A stretch of 46,627 nucleotides of DNA from Nephromyces sp. MM_2019 (GCA_015657535.1 JADHZB010001435.1:1-46627), one strand, 5' to 3'; numbered from the stretch's first letter, positions 1 through 11,950 are shown. Notes: a model not told the origin generated them from the letters alone. Translations and numbers: made by a program.

Positions 1-24
1 CCCCCAAATTCCAACTTCCTGCAG

Positions 25-2866
25 ATTATTTGACTTGAAAAAGAGGGAATCCATAGGCCTGCTTTCACCTGAAACGGGTGAGATCACCTCTATCTGCCTC
101 GCTGAGCCAGGATACCTCCTCAGCGGGTCAAAATCTGGGTATCTATGCATATGGGAAACGGGAGGTAGTTGGGAGTTGCTGAAGGCTTTGCAGCAGATCT
201 CAGTGAAGGAATCTGCACACATCAAACATCTTTTTTCCTCTAAAAAACCGCATTTACAGAGTGGCAACGGCGGCTTCTCTGACGTTTCAACAGGACAGGA
301 AGCAGAGGAGGGAATCAGTTCTTCTTTACCTCCTGTTGCTGAAGATTTTTCAAAAAACCCTGCTTCATCCTCTGAGAATGCAGGCGTGTGCGAAAAAGAA
401 GGCGTTTCTTCTTCAAGAAGCTCATCTGTTGTAGGGCTTCAGGAAGAAGCTGAAGATGCTGCAAACACAGGGAAACCTCATACTTTTGCTGGGAATGCTC
501 ATTCATCTGCTGAAGAAGAAAGCAAGCTGAATGGCTCGAACACACACACTCAACGGGGTAGCACACACACAACGCGTAAAAGGATGCTTGAAGAAGCAGG
601 AAGAGAGGAAAATGAAGAGAAGAAAGGCATTTTAAAGCTGGCACTTCATCCCTCTGGAAAAGCTCTCCTCTCTGTAGGTGAAGGGAGTCTCTTAAACCTC
701 TGGGATTTGAAGCGTGCAGCGTGTGTATGGAAGAGCGAAATTTGCAAAGGTAGAGCTTTTAGCGAGCGTCAGTTCTGGTATTGTGCGTGTGTGGTTGTGA
801 GTATTGATGCGTGAACTTGCTCTGCAGTGGAATAGCAATGAACTCTTTGGTGTGTGTGGAATGTGGGGTTTTGTGTATGGGATATACGGGTTAGTGTGTA
901 TATGGGATGTACGGGTTAGTGTGTGTGTGGGATGTACGGGTTAGTGTGTGTGTGGGATGTGTCTGTAGAATGCACAACTTCATATATGTGGGCTTCACGG
1001 CTTAGCATGCGCACATCGAATCTTCGATTTGGTGTGTAGATTCTTCCACTCGATTTGTATGCATTCCAATCATATTACCTGTTGTGTGTGTGTGTGTGTG
1101 TATGCATTTCACTCTACTATGCGGGCGGTGTATGCATTAGATACTTTTTTTCACCGATCTCAAATGCGTGAAGAGACGAAGCGCTCTAAAGTCGGCCCGG
1201 ATGATTCAGTGTGTGACCTTCAGTGGTCTCCTGATGGCAGCTATTACGTGATACTTTTTCCATCAAAGGTGAGCTTGCACACACATGCACACACACAGAT
1301 TTGGTTTTTGAACCCTCTATTTCTAATCCAGCATGGTATTTTGCTTTCTTCATGTGTTTGTACCTTTGGAGGGCTCATAGCTCTCATTCAGGTTATATTT
1401 TGGTATTTTTTATGTGTGTGTTCTTGCCTTATCGTTGCTTTCTATTTCTCTAGTTGTATGTGTGTGTGTGTGCTTCAAATCTTGCAGCTAATTGTGAGTT
1501 CCTCAAATCAAGAGTCGATAAAAGGCGTAGCCTTGAGCAGCGATGAGAGGCTTAATGAAGGTGAAGCTCCCTCATCTTCAGCTACTTCTTCTATTTCTCC
1601 AGGTTAAAGCTGCTTCTTTCATTTGTAGGATATTGTGATTTAGTTGAGCTGTATATACACTGATAGGATCATCTCTTTTACGAAGAAATTTTGGTGTAGA
1701 GGTGTAATTTTCTGATATTTTGTTGGGTTTTTTTTGCTGATTCATTAGCTGTGCGTGTGTGGGTGCAGGTGGGTGGGTTTGTGTTTTTTTTGTATCTGAT
1801 GTTTGTGAGTGTGTGTGTCGCTCTGCGTGTGTGCCTATGTGTGCTAATGAGTCTGTGTGTGCGTGTACGTGTGTGTGTTTATGAATTTCTGTCTGCATGT
1901 GTGTGTCTATATGTGTATACGTCCATATATATGTGTGTGCGACTACGTTTATAAGTAATTTCTATGTGTGTGTGTTCCTCTTTATACATCTATGTTACTG
2001 TCAGTGTGTGTGTGTGTGTACTTTGAATGTTTCACGTATAAAGGCTTATATACCCAGGAAGTTTGTGGCTTCACTTCGCTCTTCTTTCATACTTTAAAGC
2101 CACAATTTTTTGTCTTTGAAGCCAGCTTTATTCAGTGTGTTTGTGCTGGAGGCTGAGCTTTTTTCTCGGTGTATGTACACTGCCAAAATTCTTCCTATAA
2201 TAGGAGTATGTTTTAAATTTGAAGATTGAGCTTTTCTGCTGAGCTTTGGTTTGCTTCTACCCCCTAAGTTAGCTCTCAATGATTTATAGTTGTGTGTGTT
2301 GATAGATAAGCCTTCTTCCTTAACTAGCAACTTGTGTGTTGTAATCTGATTGTTTGCCTCTCTTTCTCTGTATGTTCCTTTAGTATTTACAGCGCTATGC
2401 TTTCTTAGTAATGAGTTGGCTGTAATAGGCAATTCTGATGGGAGTCTGAGTATCTATGCAATCAACTCAAAAAGTAAGATAAGCGATTAGCAGCGTTTTG
2501 CTGTTATGCTATGTGTTAGGTAGTGTGTGTGGGTGTTTATGTTGCTATGTTTGCATGTCTGTGTGTATGTACACCTGCCTATGTATCTGCCTGCGTATGT
2601 TTACGCCTGTCTACATGTATAGCTGTGTGTATAATGCTTGTTGACCTTTTTTTAGGTGCTTTTTTTGCGTATTTAATTGCGTTTTGTCTGAAGCTTACGT
2701 GCTTCTTCGCCTAGCTATCATTCAATATACATATCGATGAAAAGCAGCCTTCTTCCTATCCACCACAAGGGTATTTGTTGTGCATTCGTATACACACACA
2801 CACACACACAAACACACACAAACACACACAAACACACACACACACACACAAACACACACAAACACA

Positions 2867-2945
<79 letters not shown>

Positions 2946-4484
2946 GTAGGTAAATTATCAAGACAAAGGGCTAAGCTGTTAACTTATAATGAAGGCTTTT
3001 AAAGTGCAGAACACGAATACACACAACTTATGCATGATTATTCCTCTTCTTCCTCTTTTTTGTCTTCTTCCTTTTCCTCTTTACGTTTTTTGTTTGAATG
3101 TTTGATCTACAGGCTTAAGTTTAAGTTGTGTTAAGCACGTTGCTTCTTCTACTGCTCGTTCAAGGATTAAAGGGCTTGCTCTTGTTCATGAGGTATGATA
3201 ATGTTTCTCTCTCCACCATTTGATATGAGTAAAGCTCACACATTTACAATGTGTGTGTGTGTTTTTTTTTGCTGTTTTTACCGTTTGTTTGATATGCATG
3301 TTATGTGTGCCGTGTGTGCGTGTTTTTGTTGTGCATATGCTGTGTGTAATGTGTAAACTTTGTGTACTGTATGTGCATGTGTGCCGTGTACACGCATGCG
3401 TGTGTGTGCACTGTGTTTACTGCATGTGCGTACCATGTTTATACTATGTGTGTGCCATGTTTACTGTGTGTGTGTGTTTCGTACTTATATATCTGCTGTG
3501 TGTTTTTTTTATGCCTGTGTGCCTTGTTTATACTATGTGTTCCTACTTTTTTTACTATGTTTGCACTGTTTATAGTATGTGTGTGTCTCTCTGTGTGTTC
3601 CGTACTCACCACATGCACTGCTTGCGTCTATCTATCTGTGTGTATGAGCACAAAAGCATTTAAAGTGTGAAGCCTCATTGTTCTGCTTTCTCTCCCCACT
3701 CAAGTCTCTGAGCCTGTTGCTCCACACTGTAGTCTTCAGGTACGCCTCTGAACGCTATAACCTCCAAAGAGGACTAAAATCCCTTCTTTTCTACGTGTGT
3801 GAAGTAGGATAGTAACGAGATACCCTCCCCTTCTCCCACCCTCTTCATCTGTGTGCAGGAAAGAGGCGATGGTAAAAACACACACAATCTAGCTACAATT
3901 GTCAGTGGAGATTCCAGAGGCTGTTTGAAGATTTGGTGTGCTTCTTTTCCTCTTCATCTTCATCCAGAAACGACGGAATTTCCTCGTAAAACTGCAGAAT
4001 CTGAAGAAATTCTATTCTTTGAAGTTGGGTGAGTACGCTTCATATCTTCTTTATGACGGTATGTGTGTGCCTCAGGCAATGTGAGACATTTATTACGTGT
4101 GTAGCAGCTCTAATGCTAGCTAGTAAGCCTGCTGACTTTCGAGAGCCACTTCTAAGAAGATGGAATGTGCAGGCTCCATTAGCTTCCTAGTATGTGTGTG
4201 TGCGAAGAGGCTTGAGTGGTGAAGTTTGAGATTCTTTGAAGACGATTTTTTGGGGAAATTCCTCTCTGCACGTGTGTGTTACTTCATCCAACACACTAGT
4301 ATTGACTCTCGTGAATGTTTCTTCTTCTTTTTGATACAGCACCTTGGAAACTGGAGCTAGAATTACTTGTTTGTGCTCAACATACAAAATGAAGCCTCCA
4401 GGGGCTGAGCCTCAAACAAGCAAAGAAGAAGAAGCGCTGCTGAGTAAAAACAAGAAGAAAAAACGAAATTTTGTTAGTTTATGA
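25..4484 (+). CDS. MAK11: WD40 ribosome-biogenesis protein, PAK1IP1/Mak11 family (5' partial, 8 exons)
   Basis: This is a beta-propeller protein of the PAK1IP1/Mak11 family, which in yeast and animals acts in the nucleolus in 60S subunit assembly. Exons placed by eye: 25-749, 1141-1268, 1488-1602, 2384-2473, 3113-3192, 3713-3739, 3859-4028 and 4340-4484. The junction phases agree and give 492 codons before TGA. Family matches run in order: LLSGSKSGYLCIWE, LHPSGKALLSVGEGSL.NLWDL, VCDLQWSPDGSYYVILFPSK, ELAVIGNSDGSLSIY, RIKGLALVHE, IVSGDSRGCLKIW and GARITCL, then a lysine-rich tail. The N-terminal blades lie upstream of the window; the acceptor is CAG at 22-24. Exon 1 carries an insert of about 150 residues rich in Ser/Glu (nt ~185-640) between two blades where animal homologues have a short loop. 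Introns are 119-781 nt and TG-rich. An alternative ending is possible: a GTTAGT donor inside the last exon joined to an exon at 4723-4752 would give a different basic tail. Confidence 0.87.
879..960 (+). repeat. 25-bp tandem repeat in Mak11 intron 1
   Basis: The unit begins GGGATGTACGGGTTAGTGTG. Copies start at 879, 904 and 929, with a partial copy at 954, so the spacing is exactly 25 bp. The first copy differs by two bases. It lies wholly inside the first intron in the window. Confidence 0.85.
2791..2946 (+). repeat. (CA)n microsatellite in Mak11 intron 4
   Basis: About 155 bp of almost pure CA dinucleotides, broken by regularly spaced AA interruptions (CACACAAACACACA) in the first half and one CATACA. 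It runs in the opposite polarity to the TG runs in most other introns of this gene. The short ORFs translated through it (HTHTHT, VCVCVC) are artefacts. Confidence 0.97.
3713..3739 (+). other. 27-nt microexon of the Mak11 gene
   Basis: Nine codons (PVAPHCSLQ) lie between an AG at 3711-3712, preceded by a pyrimidine-rich tract, and a GTACGC donor at 3740. The previous exon ends in phase 0 (...LVHE) and the next begins in phase 0 (ERGDGKN...). Joining those two directly also stays open, so the microexon could be skipped without a frameshift. The longer option starting after CAAG at 3704 runs into a stop in the next exon, so this short version is the frame-compatible one. Confidence 0.5.
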
Positions 4485-4499
4485 TTGATTCTGTTGGTG

Positions 4500-4650
4500 T
4501 GTGTGAAGATTGGTGTGTGTGAAGATTGGTGTGTGTGGAGATCGGTTTATACAGCCGTGTATGCGTAGCTGTGTGTGTAGCTCTTACCGTGCGCAGCTGT
4601 GTGTGTAGCTCTTACCGTGCGCAGCTGTGTGTGTGCGGAAATTAGTGCGC
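4500..4650 (+). repeat. TG-rich short tandem repeats downstream of Mak11
   Basis: Three copies of a 17-bp unit GTGTGTGTGAAGATTGG are followed by about two and a half copies of a 28-bp unit containing AGCTGTGTGTGTAGCTCTTACC. They lie just 3' of the proposed stop codon. If the alternative downstream exon at 4723 is used, they are intronic. Confidence 0.75.
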
Positions 4651-4722
4651 GTAGCTGTGTGTGTTGCTCCCCAAGAAAGGATGGAAACTGAAGCTTTTCT
4701 GCTGAAATTTTCTTCTATGCAG

Positions 4723-4752
4723 CAGACAGAGGGGAGAAAAAGGAACGCTTAA
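4723..4752 (+). other. Possible alternative last exon of Mak11
   Basis: A strong acceptor (TTTTCTTCTATGCAG ending at 4722) precedes CAGACAGAGGGG... and a TAA at 4750-4752. Joined in phase 0 to a GTTAGT donor after ...KKKKRNF, it would replace the ending VSL with QTEGRKRNA. Both versions are open, so the sequence alone cannot choose between them. Confidence 0.3.
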
Positions 4753-5107
4753 CTCGTGTGTGCTGTGCACACGATGAATGTGCGCGCATATCATGTGTAA
4801 TACACACTTGCACTTGTTCAAATGCTGTGTGTGCACTTGCTCTATGCGTACCCCCCCGTGTGTGCACCCCTCTGTGTATGCACCCTCTGTATATGCACCC
4901 TCTATGCGCACCCCGTGTGTGCATTATTTGTGTACGACGAATGAACGTGCAGATCTAGTTTGCAGGGATGGACTGTATGCATTGTGAGTTTTCGTTTTTA
5001 TCCGGTGTATATACATCGCTTCCTATGCTTCAATCGGCTTCTTTCAGGATGAAAGCGGTATGAATGTGCTGAAATATGTCACACCTCACACACACAAGAA
5101 TCCCATA

Positions 5108-6300
5108 GCACTTCACACACCGTCTGTAGGATAATTTCGGCTTGAAAAAGTGATGCTGTGAGCTAGTCCTGAGACTATGTTAGCAAGTCCATAGCCATGA
5201 AACATATGAGGTGTACCTACACCCATGCTCAAAAATGGAGCACCGGCTACTTCATTGCATTTTTCCTTGAAGCACACACAATCTGAGTATGTAAACTTCT
5301 TGCGCAGACAAAGACGAGCAGAGCAGCTTTGGTTGAGAATCTTACAGGCGCTATTTCACGCACACACGTCTTGATTTGGGTGCCTCATGAGGCTTATCAT
5401 AGAGTTATACTGTGCGATCTCACCGAAGATCTTCACAGTACTTTCTGATTTTTCTACTTCCGCAAAGGCAAAAAAATACTTCAAGAAGACTAGAGCTGCT
5501 GCAGATGATGAAGAAAACGCTTGTATGTGTGCGCCTGTGTGTGTTTTTGTGTGTGCATGTGCCTTTTAATGTTTGTGCGTATGTGCATGTGAGTTAGTGT
5601 GAGCACCTTCACCCATATGTCCTCATGTGTGTACCTTTGTGTGTGTATCTTCGCTTGCCTATCTTCATATATGCATCTTTGTGTTTGTGTGTTTGTTTTT
5701 CTTTCTTTGTGTGCGTATTTTCTGTGTGCTAAATGCATAGTCTCCGGGAATGCTCACTGCATTACCCCTAGTGAATCAACATGTGTGTGCTGGTAACTAC
5801 GGAAATACAACCAAAGAATACGGAGGATCTCCTGCTGTGTGTGCGATAATACTCTGATCAATCGCCTATCTCTTTAGCGGTTTGTTGCTTAGCCAATGCT
5901 CAACCGCTTCCTTCCTCGCATACGAACTGAAAATCAAAGTTTTCACTGTGTGTATGAACAACGGTAAACTGAGATAAATGAGTGTATGTACACCGAGGAA
6001 AAAGGGATAAAGGCTCAACGAATGAAGCATAAAAAAGCAAGCAGTGAAAGCGAATGTGTGTGTGTATCACGTTGTACCTCAAGCAGTCATCAGCTCCACT
6101 TCAATGGGGATATGAAGCCATTCAAACACATACACACATACAAGCATTGAGGTGAATTGTAGAAGTAAAGGAGCAGTAGAGCTTTATAGCACACAAGTAT
6201 GAGCAAGCGGAAGATGAAGATTTTCACCCGAGAAAACGGGGAATTCAATGATACAGAGAGCCATAGAACAATCATGATGCCTATAAAGCTACAGCACGGT
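5108..6300. other. Gap between Mak11 and BUD32: competing short open frames on both strands
   Basis: Several short stretches look coding but cannot be joined into one model. On the plus strand, 5308-5448 encodes TKTSRAALVENLTG... after a TTGCGCAG acceptor, and about 5449-5523 encodes LSDFSTSAKAKKYFKK... before a GTATGT donor. On the minus strand, about 5330-5108 stays open for over 70 codons (includes FLSMGVGTPHMFHGYGLAN), and short C-terminus-like frames lie near 5930 and 6080. TG runs at 5524-5740 would fit plus-strand intron sequence. No family was recognised. Confidence 0.2.
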
Positions 6301-6433
6301 GCAAAGAAATATTAAAGGGAGTGTGTGTATGAGTTTTTCCATGAAAGCCTAGGAGCCCAAAAATGATGTGAAGAGTGAAGCTATAAGTGCGTGCGTGTGT
6401 GCGTGTGTGTGAGTTTTTCTATGAAAATCTAGT

Positions 6434-9400
6434 TTACCGCTTCGATTGCGAGCATCTCTCAGACTCTTTCATAGTACAGTGTGTTAGTGAATCATATTTT
6501 CCCAGTCAGAACACCAGCAATATCATCCAATGTCGATGGAAAAGAAGGAATAAACAAACAAAGAATATCTTCCCGCACACTTCTCACACACAAGATATCT
6601 TCCCGCACACTTCTCACCCTTTTGCAACTTCTGCACAACCTCCAAGGAACTAGGGCAGTTCTTTTCAGCCTTATAAGCCACTAAAAGTTCTTCAAACTGC
6701 ACAGAAAAGAAGCTCCAAACTGATGAAAATCTCCACAATCGCTACAGGCTTTGTGGAGAATCTGATGGTATCTTCTGCTCAGTAAGCTTTCACGTTCAAA
6801 TTCTATTAAAATGGCTTAAAATGCGAAGAAGAGAGGGGAAAAGAGGCACACACACACACGAATGTAAAAAGTACACAAAAAATACAAAGGCGAGCGAGCA
6901 GAAATATGTAGAGGGCCAGAAAAGTGCGCACAGGAGTTACAGAAACACACACACGCACAGCAACACACACGCACAGCAACACACACGCACAGCAACACAC
7001 ACACCAGCCTATTAAAACCCCTTTAAAGCACCTTCTAGCTACTAAAAGGCTACGCACATACTGAGCACACTCTTCAGTCATTCACACAGCCTACTCAATG
7101 AGAATGAAAGATTAACTCCCCCCACTAAGGCCATCACTTTGAAGCTTACAAAAGACTCATAATGAGGGTGAGCATTCTGCACAGCCCTCTCAAGGACGTA
7201 GAGATCTACCGCCTTATCCTGCAAAGATAACAAATAGCATAGCACACACCAAAATTGCTAGTGAAACGATGCAAGGCTCATAAATACGTATATACAGACA
7301 TCTCACACATAGAAAGACAGAGACAGAAAGAAACACACAGATATAGAGTAATACGGCGGAAAACATACAGGGACACACGCATCGCACATAAATGAGCATA
7401 TGCATGACTACGTATAAAGGCACACATAGGCCTGAACATCTACATACAAACACACATACATAAACACAGACGTGCAAACTTACACAGACACACATAGGCA
7501 CATACCAACCCACCTACAAACATCCACACATACCCACCTGCACACACACCCACGCATACCCACACACACACACACACATCCCAAAGTTCTCATATCACAT
7601 CTTCATTTATCAGGAAAATCAACACATGACACCACTAAAACTCCTATATAACCTCTATCATCTGAGAGATAAAACTCAGCCCTAAATCGATAACACACAC
7701 ACTGCTGCTTCTCTTCTCTGAGTCTCTAAGCTTTTCGATAAACTTTTCATCACACGGGAAGTCCTCATCTTCGCGTTTTCTATTCGTTGATAAATGTTGA
7801 GCTCCATCCTCTACCCAAGAAGTCTCTACGCCATTTTCATCTACAAATTCAGCAAAAAACGCATAAACTTAGGCATCGAAGCAACTCCTATACAAAGCAT
7901 TCGATGGATTTTACACTGAAAATCTACGTTTTTTGTTGAATTTAGAGAAAAAAGCGAGATGAAGAGGGAGAATTGCGCAACAAATTGATATTTTTTCTGT
8001 ATTTTACCTGCAGAAGATGAAAGCTTTTCCCTTCTTAAGATTAAATTCGAAGTCGTGAGATCTCCATGTATCAAATTCGATGTGTGTAGCTTTGCTAATG
8101 TAGATCCTACCCTCCTTGCAATCTCTGAGAAGAATCAGCTTTTTAGACGTTTTTTGTGATAACATAGAGTGAGAAGAAGGGAAACATGAGTGGTGTGGGG
8201 GGTGTGGGGGAGTGTTAAAGGTGATGAAGATGAAGATAATGAAGCAGGTAATGAGGATAAAGATGAATAAACGGAAAAAAATCAACATGAGTATGCGTGT
8301 TAAATCATCTTATAATATAGAGCCTCAATCAATCATAAAGAAGATCGCTGTACGTACACTAAAAGCAATCTGTAAGCAATCTGTAGAATAAGGCATAGGA
8401 TCTATGCAAAAGTGAAACTAAGTTTAACAAAACCATTTTTTTCCTAGCAACAACACACACATATATCCTCTTCCTAACGATGCACACACATCTCCATGCT
8501 AACCATAACATACATCAACCTCTCTACTCACAAAAACACACACATCTCACTCCTAACATCACACTCGCATCTTTTCCCTCTGGTGCTCTCAAATGCACAT
8601 CAGCATCACAACTAATGTACATACACATACATATATGTATTGCACGTTCAACACCAAAATTTCAACCCGCTTCATTTCTCAAGTACACACCAACACACAC
8701 ACTGATAAACACACACCAACATATACATATACACACACACCAACCTCCTGCAACCGGTTTAACGACTTCCAAAGGCATATCTAGCACTTGCTTCACTGTA
8801 TAGCCATCAATCCACTCCATGCATATGATTCTCTTTGCAGTTGAAACATGATAAACTACCGGTGTATCTACACCGTGTTTCCTGCATCTAATGAGGTTTC
8901 TACTCTCGGAGACTAATCGCTGAATCGTTAGTTTATTATCAATCTCTTCATCTCTATACTTCTTTGGGAATCTCTCCTTCATCATACACTTTTTTCCCAG
9001 GAAATCTATCAAATAAAGCCTCTATAAAGAAGAAGACGAAGAGAGGATTCTGTTTGAAATTGCCATCTCTAGGGGGGTAGTAGGGCAAATGGAGTGTATC
9101 CCTGAGGTGTACGTACACTCAATATGTTTAAGAATTAAGTGGGAAAGTTTTTTTTTGTGTGGGAAAAATAGCAGTAAAGAACGCTCCTCTCTAGGAAGGT
9201 GTGTGTGCAGGTTCGCTTAAGATTACTTAGTGTGCGGAGAGTGTGAATTTGAAGAAACCTGTGTATGGCTTTAGTTTATCAGCTACGGGAGTTTTCTATA
9301 GCGTGGAAGGATTGAAATTAATTGTGAATGCAGAGCGTATGTGTGTGTGTGTGGGGGAGAGCGTATGCAATGGAGTAGCTATATATATCTATGAAGGAAC

Positions 9401-10174
9401 TAGTGTGTCAAGAGGATAATGTGGATTCTCGAAGTAGCTATATAGATTTAAATATGAGTGGATCTGTGTGTGTGTGTGAGGTCGAGAGAGTCCACGTTGG
9501 TCCAGCTATATACCTTTATATAAGCGAAGCTGTGTGTGTAGAAAAAAGCGTGGATTCTCACTGTAGCTGCATAGATTTACATATAAGTGACTCTATGTAT
9601 GTGTGTGCATGTGTGTAATGATTGGCGTATCCATATGTGGAAATAAAAATCTGCTTGTAGACTACTCCACTATCACCTAGTAGTTGAGAAACGCAGCATT
9701 TTTAGTGAGAAAATGAATTGAGTTTAACAATGCATCCTGGCAATCTCAACAGATGCAAAGCAACCCTTCAAAGTATATACACTGAGTGCTTCCACATGTA
9801 TATATACCGATTAGATGTGAGCTTCACACACATTTAAACGAAAAAGAGCACACTCAAAACTCAAAAAAAACACACAAAACCAGCTCAACTCAAAAGAGTA
9901 AAAACCTCAGAAAAACTAAAGATATATCCCAAAAAACAACACACACACACACACACACCTCAATACCCACACCCCAAATAACAACACACACACCCCAAAA
10001 AACAACATGAACACACAAACTTCAACACCTACACACAAACCTCCACATACGCACACCGGGAAAAAGAGCGTCCAACATACATACACCACATAAAACAAGC
10101 CAAAAAAATATTCTCATTACTGCTTCAGCTCCTGCGCACACCAATTTTCGATCCCAGTCGATGATTTCAGCCAT
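6434..10174 (-). CDS. BUD32: Bud32/TP53RK (PRPK) atypical kinase of the KEOPS/EKC complex, 7 exons
   Basis: Bud32 is the small kinase/ATPase that works with Kae1 in KEOPS to make t6A on ANN-decoding tRNAs. Exons on the minus strand: 10174-10121, 9021-8745, 8124-8008, 7840-7653, 7218-7150, 6696-6618 and 6465-6434. They sum to 816 nt (271 aa plus stop) with matching phases, close to the family length of about 250-260. Motifs: GAEA nucleotide loop at the end of exon 1; MKERFPKKYR with the ATP lysine; ESRNLIRCRKHGVDTPVV; the diagnostic IHGDLTTSN (D132, N137); IDLGLSFIS (metal-binding D201, Leu replacing the usual Phe); DKAVDLYVLERAV; FEELLVAYK. Exon 4 adds about 50 charged residues before the DLG, absent from human TP53RK. 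The start MAEIIDWDRKLVCAGAEA fits family N-termini. The last exon (ending QSKR) is the least certain: its acceptor has a CTAAC branch-point-like site but a poor pyrimidine tract, and the family's terminal RGRKR is missing. Confidence 0.88.
6565..6617 (-). repeat. Direct duplication of the BUD32 intron-6 donor region
   Basis: A 23-bp sequence (plus strand ATATCTTCCCGCACACTTCT...) occurs at 6595-6617 and again at 6565-6587, shifted by exactly 30 bp. On the minus strand each copy begins GTGAGAAG; the first is the assigned 5' splice site. The copies are identical. Confidence 0.8.
6940..7000 (+). repeat. CA-rich tandem repeat in BUD32 intron
   Basis: Three to four copies of a 17-bp unit CACACACACGCACAGCAA lie inside the intron between exons 5 and 6 of the minus-strand kinase gene, where they read as TG-rich on the sense strand. 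Confidence 0.75.
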
Positions 10175-10379
10175 ATAAAGACCTGTGTAGAGGTAAAATC
10201 AATAGATTAAGCAGCCTATACACACGGAAATGGTCGAGAGAATAAAAGGTGATAAAGGTAACACACAAGCCTGCTGTCATGCAGCCAAAAAATCATCAAA
10301 AAATGCCTTTATACCCTACAAAATAGCGAAATTGAAGATGAAAAACCGGTCAAATTCATAAATTTAGGGAGTTTCTAAG

Positions 10380-11950
10380 AAAAACTTGCCTTCCATGATG
10401 CATCAAGAATCTTCCTCTTCTTAATCAAGGTGAATACACACAGTTAAATGGAAGTGTGTGTGACTCACTCGCTAACACAAGGGGATCTTCTTCCCTCCAC
10501 AGCTTTCCTTCTCATATCTTGTTGCTACAGGTTAAAAAATCTAAGCAATGAGAACTCCTTGTAGTCTCTCACACTCACCCAAAACCTACAAACAAATTGG
10601 AGAACATTTCATGCAAAATGCGAGTTCTAATCTCCCCAACTCTGAGTCAAGCTTACAGCTAGCAAAGATTTAGGCTTTTCTGTGTGTGTGTGCTTCTTGT
10701 GACGACCTAGAGGCAGAAAAGCCGTTGAGAATATGCTATAGTTTAGAGAAATGCGAAAATCCATTCAATTTAGACTAGAGAGTTTCGCACAAGAATAGAG
10801 AGGCATACGAAGTTATTCGCACACGGAGATAGAGCCACACGAAGTGGTTTGCATACGAAGATACGCATGGACACTCATCAAGAAACGCACACACGAAGAA
10901 ACGCGCACACACAAACCCATGAACATAACACACACAATGATACATACACACACGAACAACATGAACAGGCACATACAAAAAAAAAGATATAAAGACAAAG
11001 CTACACATGCAAAACCATGAACATAGCATACAAAAGGTATACACACACAGATAGTGGTTACAAGGAGCTTCCAGCTCATGAGTAAACAGCAGCACTACAC
11101 ACCACACACTTCCTCAAAATTTGCTGAATCTTTGATTATTATTCCTCGAATTTCCACCTAAAAATGCCAGCAAAATTCTCTGAAAACCGTTGCACACAAA
11201 AATTCTTGCCGCTACATATCTGCGCCAATCAGCTATTTCAAGCAACAAAAGCTCCACCCCTGAGATAAAAGAAAAGCTAGCAAAGAGTGTATGCACATAC
11301 ACACACAAGACAATCATTAGAAGAAAAGCAGCGAAATCTAGTCTTTTTACTTTTTAAAACGATCAGTCCAAGAACTTTCTCTTCAAAATCTTCAATCTTC
11401 AACTACAAGATGTATCTAGATGTCGCACGCACATTTCGCCATCTTCATCTTCTACAGAGTGTGTACTAGTTCCTTCATACGCGATTCTTCATTTTCTATA
11501 GAGTATCTTTCAATTTTCTGCACTTTATCTTCACCATCGTCATCTTCTACAGAGTTTTTACTCATTCCTCCACACTTCATCTTCATCTATAAACTATACT
11601 TGCTCACTTTCTATACAAAGAAGACATTCCTCTTCATCCCAACAAGGCAGAATTCACACAGCAAAATTCAAAGTAAAAAAGAAAATGAACATACCCAATC
11701 AACTGCAGAAATTAGGTATACAAGCGCTTCTTTTCGTGAGTGTACGTACACTCACGAACATCTCATCTGTGCATGTGAAGATAATGGTAGCTTCTTCAAT
11801 AGAAATCGTCCATTTGATTGTGGGTACCCCCTACAGCTATGCACCGACACCCTCTTCCGGTATAAATGCTTAGAAGCTTCTTGTGGTAGTCACCGGCTGG
11901 CGGTGGTATAATAGATGAGGAGCTGTGTTAGATGAAGAAGAGCACACACT
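10380..11950 (-). CDS. Candidate minus-strand multi-exon gene, unidentified
   Basis: Several good-looking minus-strand exons lie upstream of BUD32. The best is 11259-11158: acceptor TTTCTTTTATCTCAG, a 33-codon frame (VELLLLEIADWRRYVAARIF..) and a GTGGAA donor, with the same phase at both ends. Another lies near 11925-11815 after a TTCATCTAACACAG acceptor, encoding SSSIIPPPAGDYHKKLL. Weaker segments are at about 10650-10575 (LGRLELAFCMKCSP), about 10540-10485 and about 10430-10380 (LIKKRKILDASWKASFS then TAG). CA-rich tracts between them read as TG on this strand, as in BUD32 introns. No family is recognised and the chain of exons is not proven; some pieces may be chance frames. Confidence 0.25.

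Noticed and set aside
2718..3002. Overlapping ORFs on both strands through the CA/TG microsatellite (HTHTHT, VCVCVC)
   Set aside because: They are simple translations of a dinucleotide repeat inside a Mak11 intron.
6806..7081. Minus-strand ORF MTEECAQYVRSLLVARRCF.. as a BUD32 exon
   Set aside because: Joining exon 5 directly to the exon at 6696 matches the family (ESF-FEELLVAYK) with no room for these residues. The rest of the ORF is a TG repeat.
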